From NCBI GenBank assembly GCA_016786465.1, contig JAEUWC010000017.1, forward strand, positions 1 to 64,000: a DNA stretch of 64,000 nt, read 5' to 3'. Positions 34,484 to 43,795 of the stretch are shown piece after piece; the first letter of the stretch is position 1, and every line of letters starts with the position of its first letter. This DNA is from Bdellovibrionales bacterium. GTDB lineage: Bacteria > Bdellovibrionota > UBA1018. The notes under the pieces were generated by a model. The model saw only the letters and a list, made by a program, of their open reading frames with translations. It was not told the DNA's origin and did not search any database. The translations under genes were made by a program, and so were the position numbers.

Positions 34484-36574
34484 ATGTGCTTGAGAAGACT
34501 TAGACTTCTTCAATATTCCGCAGTCGCTTTTGTCACCGTCGCAACGGCGGTCACCCTATATTCTTGCGGAAGCGCACAAGAAATTTCAGGTACTTCAGAA
34601 ACCACGATTTCAGGCGGCAGTTCGGGCGGTGGCGGCGGGGGCGGTTCAGCTGCGATCCCAAGGTCTGTGAACCTGATTTTTCCAATTCGTGGAACTCCGA
34701 CCATTCAGGCTTTCGACAATCGCTGGCCGGCGTTGGGTGTGAACGATGCGAATTTGCCGTTCGTCAACGCTGCAATTCCTTTTGGTTCAGGAACCAATGA
34801 TCGCCAGTCGCCTGGGGTCTTTGATTTGACCAGCTATCCGACTAGCAACTTCACTTTCAGCAAAGCGACCATCTTTGTGACTTCGTCCAAGGATACGACC
34901 GACACGGAAGGCATCCTGATCGCAGGCTGCAATTCGGGTAACTGCGCTGCCAAAGACGGAACGGGTCGGTTCGGCGGTGTTTTCACGGGCTATCCTTTTC
35001 ACGGAATGATTCGTGGAAGTTGCGGTTCGCCTTCTTCCCCAACCCAGCCTGATTATGTGGCGGCGATGGGAACTGCCGGTGCGGGTTGCACGAATATCAC
35101 CGGTGGATACAACAACACACAAGGCAACTGCACGGTGACGGGAAGTCCTTGTACAGTCGCCGCTGCATGCGCGACGTCACCCTTCCTTCTATACGATTTT
35201 TCGCATTCAGCAAACGCGGTAACTGCGAACACCAGCTATATTGATTACGCTTTGAACAATTATTCGCCTTCGCAGGCCAATACGTACGAACTGGATATCG
35301 CATCGCTGATTGCCGGATCACCCTACACGGCTCAAAGCATGGTCGAATCAAAGGCGGTGTTGATGGTCTTGGGCGATGATTCGAAAATCGCAGCAGCGCC
35401 TGGTGGATCGGCTTTGACCTCGTCTTATCCAACGGGAATTTCCGAAGGGGCGAACCCACGGGGTGACGGGCTTCTGCTGGTTAACGGGACCGCGCTGTCC
35501 GATGTTCCATTGACTTGCTTGCCCAGTAACGACGCTAGCCTTTATGGCGCAAATTTCACTTTTTCTAACCACCTGATTCATAAGGACGGCAACAGCACGG
35601 GAACTTCGTTCTTCAAAGCTGCAGCGAACGTAACGACGCCGGGATACGCCTTCAACAGTATTGGAACCTATGGTGGGGTTGAATTCCATTTCAACGCCGT
35701 TTTCCCTAAGGCGAACGTGGACAGTTTGGGTGCGGTGGATACTTCGTTCATTACTTTGAACACGGCAACGCTTCGTTTGTCGCTTCGTAAGTCAGCCGCG
35801 GTTCCTTCAGCGATCGTGATTAACGGAATTGGGATTGCCCAGGCGGGCTTCGATACTTCGCTTTCAACGGTTGGCGAAGTGACCTGGACTTCGGATTCGT
35901 CGATCATTGCAGCCTGGGATGCGTGGGTTGCAGCCCTGCCAGGCGCTATGGTGGGATCGACTGCTTTCACGGGTGCGCCGTCGGGTGAAGCCACCGTGGA
36001 TCTGAATCTGCTTTCGCTTCTGGGTGCCACCACGATGAAGTCGCTGATTGCTCAGGGTAAGCTGAACATTGCCATTGCAGGCGGCATCACTGCTGTAAAC
36101 ACCTACGCGACTTTGTCGAATCCTTATCCGAATCCTGGTTCGACTCCGACTCCTCATACTTCGAATCGTAAGAATCGCATTCAGGTTTATGGGCCCAATT
36201 TCCTGATGTCAGGAAGCTATTACACGAATATCTGCACGATTCCTCCTCCGCCAGCAGTGGTCAGCGGAGCAGGCCAAAATCCTTCCATTTTGGGTCACCC
36301 CAATACGGGATGGTATGCGCCGATTGTGACCAGCAATTCGGTCACGATTCAGTGGGCAACAGACGAATTGACGACTTCAGATGTTCTTTTTGGTGCCGGG
36401 GCTCCGGTGATTTCGTGGAACACGACGGAAGCGCCTCCGGCTGCGACGACGACGCATAGTCGTACGGTGACGGGTCTTCAACCGAACCGATACTACGCGT
36501 TTCAGGTCAAAGGCACGGACGTCGATGGAAACGTCGTTACGTCAAACGCGATCTTGATCAAGACCCTGAAATAG
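34484..36574 (+). CDS. Large lipoprotein with C-terminal FnIII-like domain, unknown function
   Basis: A 697-residue product if started at 34484 (MCLRRLRLLQYS); 34475 is also possible. A hydrophobic segment ends TLYSCG, a lipobox-like Cys. A Gly/Ser linker (about 45-54) follows, then a long beta-rich region with many small and hydroxylated residues. At the C-terminus, SVTIQWATDELTTSDVLFG to HSRTVTGLQPNRYYAFQVKGTD has the strand pattern of a fibronectin type III / purple acid phosphatase N-terminal domain. Multiple cysteines in the first half (CNSGNC, CTNITGG, CTVTGSPC) suggest disulfides outside the cytoplasm. A surface or adhesion role is inference. Confidence 0.82.
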   Translation: MCLRRLRLLQYSAVAFVTVATAVTLYSCGSAQEISGTSETTISGGSSGGGGGGGSAAIPRSVNLIFPIRGTPTIQAFDNRWPALGVNDANLPFVNAAIPFGSGTNDRQSPGVFDLTSYPTSNFTFSKATIFVTSSKDTTDTEGILIAGCNSGNCAAKDGTGRFGGVFTGYPFHGMIRGSCGSPSSPTQPDYVAAMGTAGAGCTNITGGYNNTQGNCTVTGSPCTVAAACATSPFLLYDFSHSANAVTANTSYIDYALNNYSPSQANTYELDIASLIAGSPYTAQSMVESKAVLMVLGDDSKIAAAPGGSALTSSYPTGISEGANPRGDGLLLVNGTALSDVPLTCLPSNDASLYGANFTFSNHLIHKDGNSTGTSFFKAAANVTTPGYAFNSIGTYGGVEFHFNAVFPKANVDSLGAVDTSFITLNTATLRLSLRKSAAVPSAIVINGIGIAQAGFDTSLSTVGEVTWTSDSSIIAAWDAWVAALPGAMVGSTAFTGAPSGEATVDLNLLSLLGATTMKSLIAQGKLNIAIAGGITAVNTYATLSNPYPNPGSTPTPHTSNRKNRIQVYGPNFLMSGSYYTNICTIPPPPAVVSGAGQNPSILGHPNTGWYAPIVTSNSVTIQWATDELTTSDVLFGAGAPVISWNTTEAPPAATTTHSRTVTGLQPNRYYAFQVKGTDVDGNVVTSNAILIKTLK

Positions 36575-36588
36575 GGTGTAATTCTAAT

Positions 36589-37509
36589 GTGAAAAAGCTT
36601 CGCTTCAGCGTGCTTCTGGCGCCGGTATTTCTGCTGATTTCCTGCGGAGACGGACCCTCTACTTTTCTTTACCAGGGCAGATTTCCCATCACGAACTTTC
36701 CGCTTTTCGTCAGCTATTCGGGCACACCTGGATTTACTTCGGGTGGGATCAAAAAGTGTGAACGCAGCGGTGTTTGCAGTAACTTTGCGACCAGCTTGGG
36801 GGCGGTTGAAGGAATCGCAATTGATTCGTTTGGAAACGTTTATTCGGTCAAGAACTACGAAACCACCGGTCCTTCTGCCGGAACAGTCTATAAGTTTTCT
36901 TCCAGTGGTACGCGTGACACTAGTTTTGCATCGGGAATCACGTTTCTTAAGCCACGGGTCATTGCGGTCGATAGCTTTGATCAGGTCTATGTTTCGGAAG
37001 CCAATAGCGCTACGGCACCTAGCGAATACTACATCAAACGGATACAAGGCAGCACGGCAACAACGATTGCTACTTACACCAGCGAAGTCACTTCATTTGC
37101 ATTCGGCGTGAATGACATGATGGTGGTTTGCTTTGAAACAGCAAATCGATGTGAATTTGGAACTGGAGCAAGCAAGAAAGCGGTCAGCTTTGGAACTTCT
37201 TCCCCGGTTGGCGTAGTGGTGGACTATAACGGCAGAATCTATGTGACTGATGATCCGGGGACAGCTACCGCAAAAATCTATCGCTTCCGTCAGGAAGGGG
37301 CCAATAGCTTGTCGGAAGCTACCGTCATAGCTCAGAACTTGGATGCTCCAAAAGGGATCGCGATCGATCCTGCAGAAAACGTCCTTTATGTGAAGCAGCC
37401 TTTAGGCTTAGTGAAACAAGTTCGTTACGACGGGTTCATCGATACGGCCAAGGAAGTCTTTGCTTCGGCAATCGACGGTCCTATCTATCTGGCATTCCAG
37501 AAATATTGA
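36589..37509 (+). CDS. NHL/SMP-30-type beta-propeller lipoprotein
   Basis: A 306-residue lipoprotein (GTG start; lipobox LLISCGDG near residue 20). NHL-like repeat cores recur: EGIAIDSFGNVYSV, RVIAVDSFDQVYVSE, VGVVVDYNGRIYVTDD and KGIAIDPAENVLYV. This is the pattern of a multi-blade beta-propeller. Such propellers bind ligands or other proteins; no catalytic site is evident. It lies 14 bases after the large lipoprotein and shares its orientation, so the two may form one complex at the cell surface. That is inference. Confidence 0.85.
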   Translation: MKKLRFSVLLAPVFLLISCGDGPSTFLYQGRFPITNFPLFVSYSGTPGFTSGGIKKCERSGVCSNFATSLGAVEGIAIDSFGNVYSVKNYETTGPSAGTVYKFSSSGTRDTSFASGITFLKPRVIAVDSFDQVYVSEANSATAPSEYYIKRIQGSTATTIATYTSEVTSFAFGVNDMMVVCFETANRCEFGTGASKKAVSFGTSSPVGVVVDYNGRIYVTDDPGTATAKIYRFRQEGANSLSEATVIAQNLDAPKGIAIDPAENVLYVKQPLGLVKQVRYDGFIDTAKEVFASAIDGPIYLAFQKY

Positions 37510-37540
37510 CCATTTTCCGGGATATCCCTAGAATTGAAGG

Positions 37541-38101
37541 ATGCGGAAGGTTCCCTTGGTTTCAGTTCTAGCGGTCGCGCTTTTTCTTCAGTTCGGAAGC
37601 GTTCAAAAAGCACAGGCCTCTCATTTGGGTTGGAACGCCGATGGTGGCCTTCTGCCGTTGTTGAACTCGAAGAAGCAGGGTTCCAATGCTCCTTCCGGAT
37701 CCAGCATTTTGACCCAAGCCAATATTTTCTACAATTTTCCGTGGGTCGGATACGGCGTTTTCGTGATGTACGAATGGCAGGGGTCGGTTGAAACTGCGTA
37801 TTCGGCGGGTCCAAAAATGGAGCTGCACTATGGACCATTCTTTGTAGACGCGGGCTATGCGATGTTGATGCGGAAGAATTACAGCGATCGATCTATCGCC
37901 AGCGATTCCGGTCGTGGAGCGTACTTAGGCGTCGGCCTTCGTTATCACCTGGCGAAGAATGTCGATGAACCCGGTGTCTATCTACAGATCACTTTCCGTC
38001 GCCGTACACTTTCGACGACGACGCGTGATGGGATCACGCTTTCGGAACCGATCACTCAGAACGACACTTATCCACTTTTCAGCATGGGGTACGCATTCTG
38101 A
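37541..38101 (+). CDS. Small outer-membrane beta-barrel-like protein
   Basis: A 186-residue product with a signal peptide (cleavage near KAQA), alternating hydrophobic strands (YGVFVMYEWQG, FVDAGYAMLM, AYLGVGLRYHL, GVYLQITFRRRTL) and a terminal aromatic pair (GYAF at the C-terminus), as expected of an outer-membrane barrel recognised by BamA. A GAAGG ribosome site lies before the ATG. It may anchor the neighbouring lipoproteins. The exact family is unknown. Confidence 0.78.
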   Translation: MRKVPLVSVLAVALFLQFGSVQKAQASHLGWNADGGLLPLLNSKKQGSNAPSGSSILTQANIFYNFPWVGYGVFVMYEWQGSVETAYSAGPKMELHYGPFFVDAGYAMLMRKNYSDRSIASDSGRGAYLGVGLRYHLAKNVDEPGVYLQITFRRRTLSTTTRDGITLSEPITQNDTYPLFSMGYAF

Positions 38102-38532
38102 TGCAAAAGCAGGGAATGGTAGTTCTAAAGATTCTTTGGTCGGCCCTATTCATGGCCATCATCATGATTGGATTCTTGGCCTTTCAACTGAAGGGTGAAC
38201 CCATTTTTGAAGGCATTAACCCGGCTCCATTGTTTTTGGCAGCCGCCATGTTTGCCCTGGTCCTTAGCTTCGTGATTCCGCGTTTGATGTTGGTCAGTGC
38301 CAAAGCTACTTTGCCCGACGGAGCCAGTTTTGACGAATGTGTGCGTCGGTATACGGTGCCCTTTATCGTGCGAATTGCGCTAGCCGAAGGAATTGCGACC
38401 GTAGGTATGGCCGCTACCATGGCATCCGACTTGAACGTCAGCGCCCCATTTATTCTGACTGCAGCCGCGCGAATGCTGATTGCCTTCCCAACCGAAGAAA
38501 AAATCCGAGACGTTTTTTCAAAGTTTGAATGA
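38101..38532 (+). CDS. Small inner-membrane protein of unknown function
   Basis: A 143-residue product with three or four hydrophobic helices (about 8-28, 42-62, 88-110 and 117-130). The loop DGASFDECVRRYTVPFIVRIALAEG contains the only cysteine. It is coupled to the barrel gene by a one-base TGATG overlap, and its stop overlaps the queA start by four bases. Function unknown. Confidence 0.78.
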   Translation: MQKQGMVVLKILWSALFMAIIMIGFLAFQLKGEPIFEGINPAPLFLAAAMFALVLSFVIPRLMLVSAKATLPDGASFDECVRRYTVPFIVRIALAEGIATVGMAATMASDLNVSAPFILTAAARMLIAFPTEEKIRDVFSKFE

Positions 38533-39695
38533 TGTCCGAATACGATTACGAATTGCCTGACGATCGGATCGCCAAGGTCCCGCTGAAGGATCGCGCATCT
38601 TCAAAACTTCTGGTCGCGGGGCAAGGCGGAATGGAAACCAGAACGTTCCGCGACTTACCTTCGCTACTTCCAAAAGACAGTTTTTTGGTTCTGAACGAAT
38701 CCAAGGTGATTCTTGCGCGCGTCGCGGTGAACAAGAAAACAGGTGGGGGCGCGGAAATCTTCTGTCTGGACCCACTGGAACCTTCACGTGATCCCGCGGT
38801 CGCCTTGGCGACCCATGACCCGGTCGTTTGGAATTGCCTGGTGGGTGGCAAAAAGATCGTTCAGGGCGACGTGCTGATGGCAGGCGATGTCCAGTTTACG
38901 ATTTTGAAGAAGAACGGAAACGAAGCTGAAGTTCGAATTCAATGGGCCGATCGCCAGAAGACATTTGGTGAAATTTTGGAAGCGATCGGAAAGATTCCAC
39001 TCCCTCCGTACTTGAAGCGCGACCCCGTTGCAGAAGATCAGGTTCGCTATCAGACCGTATACGCCAAGCAAGAAGGGTCCGTTGCCGCGCCTACTGCTGG
39101 ACTTCACTTCACTGATCAGGTTTTCGAAGACTTGCGAAAGCACGGACACCAAGTGGAAAAGGTTTGCCTTCACGTGGGTGCGGGAACTTTCAAACCGGTT
39201 TCAGCTGAAGACGTGAAAGACCACACGATGCATGCCGAGCGATTTGAAGTCAGTCTTCAGTTTCTAAAGTCCCTTCATGCGCATTTGAAATCAGGTGCGC
39301 CCGTCGTCGCGGTAGGGACTACAAGCCTTCGCACGCTGGAAAGTTTGGTTTGGCTGAATGAAAGAAATTTTGCCCCTCAATGGGCATGGAAGGATCAACC
39401 CAAGTCTGACCCGGTCCAAGCGATCGGTGCCTTGATCAAGCGTTTGGAAGTGCAGAACCAATCGAAACTGATCGCTGAAACCCAGATCTTGATTGCGCCG
39501 GGGTACGATTTTAGGATCGCAAGCTGCTTGGTGACGAACTTTCATCAGCCCCGAAGCACCCTTTTGCTTCTGGTTTCGGCCTTTCTAGGCGACCAAAAGG
39601 GGGGGTGGAAAAGGGTGTACGACTATGCCCTTTCCCAGGGCTATCGCTTCCTAAGTTTCGGAGATTCTTCACTTTTATTTTTGGGTTGCGGGTAG
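38529..39695 (+). CDS. queA: S-adenosylmethionine:tRNA ribosyltransferase-isomerase
   Basis: Makes epoxyqueuosine from preQ1-modified tRNA with SAM as ribose donor. Family pattern: YDYELPDDRIAKVPLKDRASSKLL, LPPYLKR, QTVYAKQEGSVAAPTAGLHFT, LHVGAGTFKPV and NFHQPRSTLLLLVSAFLG. At 388 residues it is slightly longer than E. coli QueA (356). Two ATGs in tandem begin it. Upstream it overlaps the membrane protein gene. rpmG follows after 53 bases. Confidence 0.96.
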   Translation: MMSEYDYELPDDRIAKVPLKDRASSKLLVAGQGGMETRTFRDLPSLLPKDSFLVLNESKVILARVAVNKKTGGGAEIFCLDPLEPSRDPAVALATHDPVVWNCLVGGKKIVQGDVLMAGDVQFTILKKNGNEAEVRIQWADRQKTFGEILEAIGKIPLPPYLKRDPVAEDQVRYQTVYAKQEGSVAAPTAGLHFTDQVFEDLRKHGHQVEKVCLHVGAGTFKPVSAEDVKDHTMHAERFEVSLQFLKSLHAHLKSGAPVVAVGTTSLRTLESLVWLNERNFAPQWAWKDQPKSDPVQAIGALIKRLEVQNQSKLIAETQILIAPGYDFRIASCLVTNFHQPRSTLLLLVSAFLGDQKGGWKRVYDYALSQGYRFLSFGDSSLLFLGCG

Positions 39696-39748
39696 GACCT
39701 AAAACCGTTAAATCCGTAACCCTTCAATACTTTTAGGGAAATGGATTT

Positions 39749-39919
39749 ATGCGCGAGAAAGTGAAACTCAATTCATCGGCAGGCACGGGCTACAGCTACT
39801 ACACCGATAAGAACAAGCAGAAGACGACCGACAAGATTCAAAAGAAAAAGTACGATCCAGTCGTTCGCAAGCACGTGCTTTTCGTCGAAGGTAAAATGCC
39901 TTCGCACAGCAAAAAGTAA
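39749..39919 (+). CDS. rpmG: Ribosomal protein L33 (bL33), cysteine-free form
   Basis: A 56-residue product, easily missed because of its size. It starts [19 protein letters not shown] and continues [17 protein letters not shown], matching the E. coli-type L33 (REKIKLVSSAGTG, KKFDPVVRQHV). It lacks the zinc-binding CxxC pairs seen in Firmicutes, so it is the C-minus type that does not need zinc. AGGGA at 39735-39739 is the ribosome site. It stands alone, not beside rpmB or secE, and is followed by an exported protein gene. Confidence 0.94.
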   Translation: MREKVKLNSSAGTGYSYYTDKNKQKTTDKIQKKKYDPVVRKHVLFVEGKMPSHSKK

Positions 39920-39963
39920 GTACTTAGGTTTTAGATCCGAATCGCGAAAGCCGATCAGCAAGC

Positions 39964-40881
39964 GTGCTGATACGGCTTTTGCTGTTTTTTCCAATTTCAC
40001 TTGCGGCCTACGATGGTTCCTATCGACCCAGATCAGAATGGGTCACCGCACCCGAAACTCTTTACCATTGGGCGGGCCGCCACGCGTTCGAACCTTGGGG
40101 GAAAAAAATTAAGGCAGCCGGAAAACTGACGTTTCCCTATCGCCTAACCCAAGGCAGCGACTTTCTAAAACACTGGAGTCTGTTCAAGAACAAGCATGGG
40201 ATTTTCACATGGACAGATCCTGTCCTAGGTTCGCAGGGTGGTTATAACGAAAACTACGCTGCGAATGCGGATTTGATCGTGCTGAAGATTCGCCCAGGCG
40301 CAAACGCCTTGCGTCTGGTTTCACCCGGCGACGATCAGGACTATGCGGATGCATTACGGCCGCTTTCGGAATCGCTGAAAAAAGTTCAGCTAATTGAACA
40401 CATTACTCCCAAGGTTCACGAATGGATCATTCTTGATCCAAAGGCGGTCGAGCAGTTCACGGCTAGACCCGATGTTACTCATCCCATTCTGGCAAAATTC
40501 ATGTTGCCGTATCTTGAGAATCCTTTCACGCAACCGCCAGTGGAAAGCATTCATGTCCGAATCAACGGTAACAACCCAGCCGTCCCGATTTGGTTGGCAG
40601 ATTCACGCCCCGAGCATGTGGCGCCGGCACTTTTTAGAGCCTTGCGATGGATCTATGACAATTTGGATCTAAACCCCGAAGGCCCGTATTCAACTTCGCA
40701 GGCCCGCAATCAGCGTAGTTATTTGGATACCTACAAAAGTCCCCTTCATTCGGCGTTTACCCAGGGACCCTGGGACGCAGTCGATTGTCCTACGTTTCTT
40801 TCGCCAGATTCGGACGCAAAAAGACTTCATGAACTTTTTAAAAACCTCGGCGACTTGAATCAGCGCGCGTTAGGGCGCTGA
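39964..40881 (+). CDS. Exported protein of unknown function
   Basis: Not recognised. The 305-residue product starts with GTG (MLIRLLLFFPISLAAYDG), a signal peptide cleaved near SLAA. It contains YHWAGRHAFEPWG, GYNENYAANADLIVLKIRPG, several Asp-rich turns and a C-terminal cysteine (VDCPTFL). The mix is globular alpha/beta without membrane segments. It ends two bases before the convergent leuS stop. No function is suggested by neighbours. Confidence 0.78.
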   Translation: MLIRLLLFFPISLAAYDGSYRPRSEWVTAPETLYHWAGRHAFEPWGKKIKAAGKLTFPYRLTQGSDFLKHWSLFKNKHGIFTWTDPVLGSQGGYNENYAANADLIVLKIRPGANALRLVSPGDDQDYADALRPLSESLKKVQLIEHITPKVHEWIILDPKAVEQFTARPDVTHPILAKFMLPYLENPFTQPPVESIHVRINGNNPAVPIWLADSRPEHVAPALFRALRWIYDNLDLNPEGPYSTSQARNQRSYLDTYKSPLHSAFTQGPWDAVDCPTFLSPDSDAKRLHELFKNLGDLNQRALGR

Positions 40882-40883
40882 TA

Positions 40884-43256
40884 CTAGCCGACGACAAAGT
40901 TCAGGATCTTGTCTTTCACGAAAATCACTTTTCGGACGGTCTTGCCTGCCATCTGGGCCTGGACCTGTGCGATTTCGCGCGCCTTTTTTTCAACCACTTC
41001 TTGTGATGACCCCGGTTCAATTTCAACCGTGCCGCGGGTTTTCCCCATGACCTGAATCGCAATCGTGATCATGTCATCTTTCGCAAGCGCAGGATCATAA
41101 GCCGGCCAAGGCACATAGGTCAGTTCTTCCTTCATTCCCATCATTTCCCAAATTTCTTCAGCCATGTGGGGGGCGAAGGGGTTCAGCACTTGGATGAACG
41201 GCTTCATGCATTCCAAAGGGCGTTCTTCTTTCGCGGTGAAGTGATTTACAAAAACCATCATCTGGCTGATCGCCGTATTGAAACGATGGGCTTCAATGTC
41301 TTCGGTCACTTTTTTGATCGTTTTATGAGTGATCTTCAAATCGTCTTCGCTGGCTGGCCCGGTCGACAATGGAATCTTTTTGTCTTCGTTCATGAAAAGA
41401 CGCCAAGCACGATTCAAGAAGCGAAAAACGCCTTCGATTGCAGTCGTGGACCAAGGCTTGTCGCGATCCAGTGGCCCCATGAACATTTCATAAAGGCGAA
41501 GCGTATCGGCCCCATACTTTTCGATGACGTCATCGGGGTTGATCACGTTTCCGCGCGATTTCGACATTTTTTCGCCGTCTTCGCCAAGAATCATTCCTTG
41601 GTGAACCAGTTTTTGAAAAGGTTCGTCATGCGAAACTAAGCCCGCATCAAACAAAACCTTGGTCCAAAATCGTGCGTACAAAAGATGTCCAACCGCGTGT
41701 TCGGCACCGCCCAGATAAAGGTCAACGGGCATCCAATATTTTTCGGCTTCCCGTGACCAGGGTTCATTGGGGTTTTTGGGGTCGACGAAACGTAAGAAGT
41801 ACCAGCTGGATCCGGCGCTTCCGGGCATCGTGTCGGTTTCGCGTCGGGCCTTTTTTCCAGCATGCGTGGTCATCAACCAATCGGTGATCGCAGCTAATGG
41901 ACTTTCACCCGTTCCGGAAGGCTCGTAGCTTTTCACATCAGGCAACGCGACCGGAAGTTGATCGGCTGGGACTTGAACCTTTGTTCCGTCTTCCAGATGC
42001 AGAATTGGAAAGGGTTCTCCCCAATAACGTTGGCGTGAAAATAGCCAATCGCGAAGCTTGTACTGGATCGTGCCTTTGCCTAGGCCCTTGGCTTCCGCCC
42101 AGTCGATGACCGCGCGCTTGGCTTCGTCGATGGTTTTTCCGGTGATGAATCCAGAATTCACCGCCCGACCATCCGCGGAAATGACTTCGATGACTTCTAG
42201 GTGGAAGACTTTTGCGAATTCCAGGTCGCGTTCGTCGTGCGCCGGAACGGCCATGATCGCGCCGGTTCCGTAACCCATCATGACGTAATCAGAAATCCAG
42301 ACGGGGATTTTCTTTTGGGTCAGGGGGTTCACCGCGTACGCGCCGGTGAAAGCACCCGTTTTTTCCTTAGTCTGTTCTTGTCGGGCGACTTCGGACTTTC
42401 GCGCTGCTTTTTCGACGTATTCAGTGACAGCCTTTTTCTGATCGGCGGTCGTGATTTCCGAAACCAAAGGGTGTTCGGGCGCTAGAACCATGTAGGTCGC
42501 GCCAAAGATCGTGTCAGGGCGGGTGGTAAAGATTTCGATTTCTTTGCCACCCTTTTCAAGCGGGAAGCGCATCTGTAGCCCTTCGCTTCTTCCGATCCAA
42601 TTTCGCTGAAGGTCTTTGGTGCCTTCTGGCCAATCGACCTTGTCCAAGTCCTTTAAAAGTCTTTCGGCATAATCCGTGATCTTCAGCATCCACTGCTTCA
42701 TGGGCTGACGGAAAACCGGGTGGCCACCACGTTCAGATTTTCCGTCAACGACTTCTTCATTGGCCAAAACAGTTTTTAAAGCCGGGCACCAGTTCACGGG
42801 CACTTCTTTTTGGTAAGCCAGGCCTTTTTCGTAAAGCTTTAGAAAAACAAACTGCGTCCACTTGTAATAGTTCGGGTCGGCCGTCGAAATTTCGCGCGAC
42901 CAGTCGTAGCTGAATCCAATTGAACTGAGCTGCTTACGAAAATTTTCAATCGCTTTGTTGGTCGTGATCGCAGGGTGAACGCCGGTTTGAAGTGCGTATT
43001 GTTCCGCGGGCAATCCAAACGCGTCCCAGCCCATGGGGTGAAGCACGTTGAATCCCTTGGCCCGCTTGTAACGTGAAACAATATCGGTGGCTGTGTAGCC
43101 TTCTGGGTGACCGACGTGAAGGCCCGAACCGCTGGGGTACGGGAACATGTCCAGGCAGTAATACTTGGGTTTCTTGGATGGGAATTCGGTGCGGAAAACC
43201 TGCTTCGTTTCCCAGTGTTTCTGCCACTTCTTTTCAATCGTCGAATGCGGGTACAT
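40884..43256 (-). CDS. leuS: Leucyl-tRNA synthetase
   Basis: Charges tRNA-Leu. I prefer Met at 43256 (MYPHSTIEKKWQKHW), which aligns with the usual start; a further 18 codons are open to 43310. Class I signatures: HVGHPEGYTATD (HIGH-type) and KMSKSRGNV. Also present are the editing domain (FTTRPDTIFGATY) and the VNWCPALKTVLANEEV zinc/catalytic stretch. The length, about 790, suits bacteria. If 43310 were used, its start codon would overlap the divergent thioesterase start in one CATG. Confidence 0.97.
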   Translation of the reverse strand: MYPHSTIEKKWQKHWETKQVFRTEFPSKKPKYYCLDMFPYPSGSGLHVGHPEGYTATDIVSRYKRAKGFNVLHPMGWDAFGLPAEQYALQTGVHPAITTNKAIENFRKQLSSIGFSYDWSREISTADPNYYKWTQFVFLKLYEKGLAYQKEVPVNWCPALKTVLANEEVVDGKSERGGHPVFRQPMKQWMLKITDYAERLLKDLDKVDWPEGTKDLQRNWIGRSEGLQMRFPLEKGGKEIEIFTTRPDTIFGATYMVLAPEHPLVSEITTADQKKAVTEYVEKAARKSEVARQEQTKEKTGAFTGAYAVNPLTQKKIPVWISDYVMMGYGTGAIMAVPAHDERDLEFAKVFHLEVIEVISADGRAVNSGFITGKTIDEAKRAVIDWAEAKGLGKGTIQYKLRDWLFSRQRYWGEPFPILHLEDGTKVQVPADQLPVALPDVKSYEPSGTGESPLAAITDWLMTTHAGKKARRETDTMPGSAGSSWYFLRFVDPKNPNEPWSREAEKYWMPVDLYLGGAEHAVGHLLYARFWTKVLFDAGLVSHDEPFQKLVHQGMILGEDGEKMSKSRGNVINPDDVIEKYGADTLRLYEMFMGPLDRDKPWSTTAIEGVFRFLNRAWRLFMNEDKKIPLSTGPASEDDLKITHKTIKKVTEDIEAHRFNTAISQMMVFVNHFTAKEERPLECMKPFIQVLNPFAPHMAEEIWEMMGMKEELTYVPWPAYDPALAKDDMITIAIQVMGKTRGTVEIEPGSSQEVVEKKAREIAQVQAQMAGKTVRKVIFVKDKILNFVVG

Positions 43257-43308
43257 GCGCCCCAGATTAACCTTGGCGAATGGGGTTTCCAACTCGTAAT
43301 GTAGGGGC

Positions 43309-43785
43309 ATGGAAGACTTCTGCCTTCAAGAACGCTACGCGGCGCACAGCACCTGTTTTGGCTGCGGCCCATCGAACAAAAAGGGGCTTCGAATTCGAAG
43401 CCGTCCGACGGGTAAAGGGGCCGCTGATCCAGTAGTTGCTGAATGGAAAGCGGAAGATCATCACGAAGCTTTTCCCGGGATGCTGAATGGCGGCATCATC
43501 GGAAGTCTTTTGGATTGCCATTCCAACTGGACGGCAGCCTGGCATTTGATGAATCGAACGAAGGCAGCGACACCGCCGTGTTCGGTCACCGCGAATTATT
43601 CCGTTCAGCTGAAACGGCCGACCCCTTCAAAGGGCCTGATCCAGCTTTCCGCAAAAGTCGTCGATTCGACTGATGATCGCGCCACCATCGAAGCGACCTT
43701 GACTGTCGATGGAAAGGTTTGCGCGACTTGCCAGGGGCTTTTTGTTGCCGTGAAGGAGGGTCATCCGGCCTACCACCGTTGGTAA
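43309..43785 (+). CDS. Hotdog-fold (PaaI-like) thioesterase
   Basis: A 158-residue product. CFGCGPSNKKGLRIRS is typical of this acyl-CoA thioesterase group. HHEAFPGMLNGGIIGSLLDCHSNW is the hotdog central helix, with the usual Asp/Gly catalytic area, and ANYSVQLKRPTP and VKEGHPAYHRW follow. It likely hydrolyses some acyl-CoA; the substrate is unknown. The gene is divergent from leuS and directly followed by rsgA (11-base gap). Confidence 0.88.
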   Translation: MEDFCLQERYAAHSTCFGCGPSNKKGLRIRSRPTGKGAADPVVAEWKAEDHHEAFPGMLNGGIIGSLLDCHSNWTAAWHLMNRTKAATPPCSVTANYSVQLKRPTPSKGLIQLSAKVVDSTDDRATIEATLTVDGKVCATCQGLFVAVKEGHPAYHRW

Positions 43786-43795
43786 GCTGATCCCT

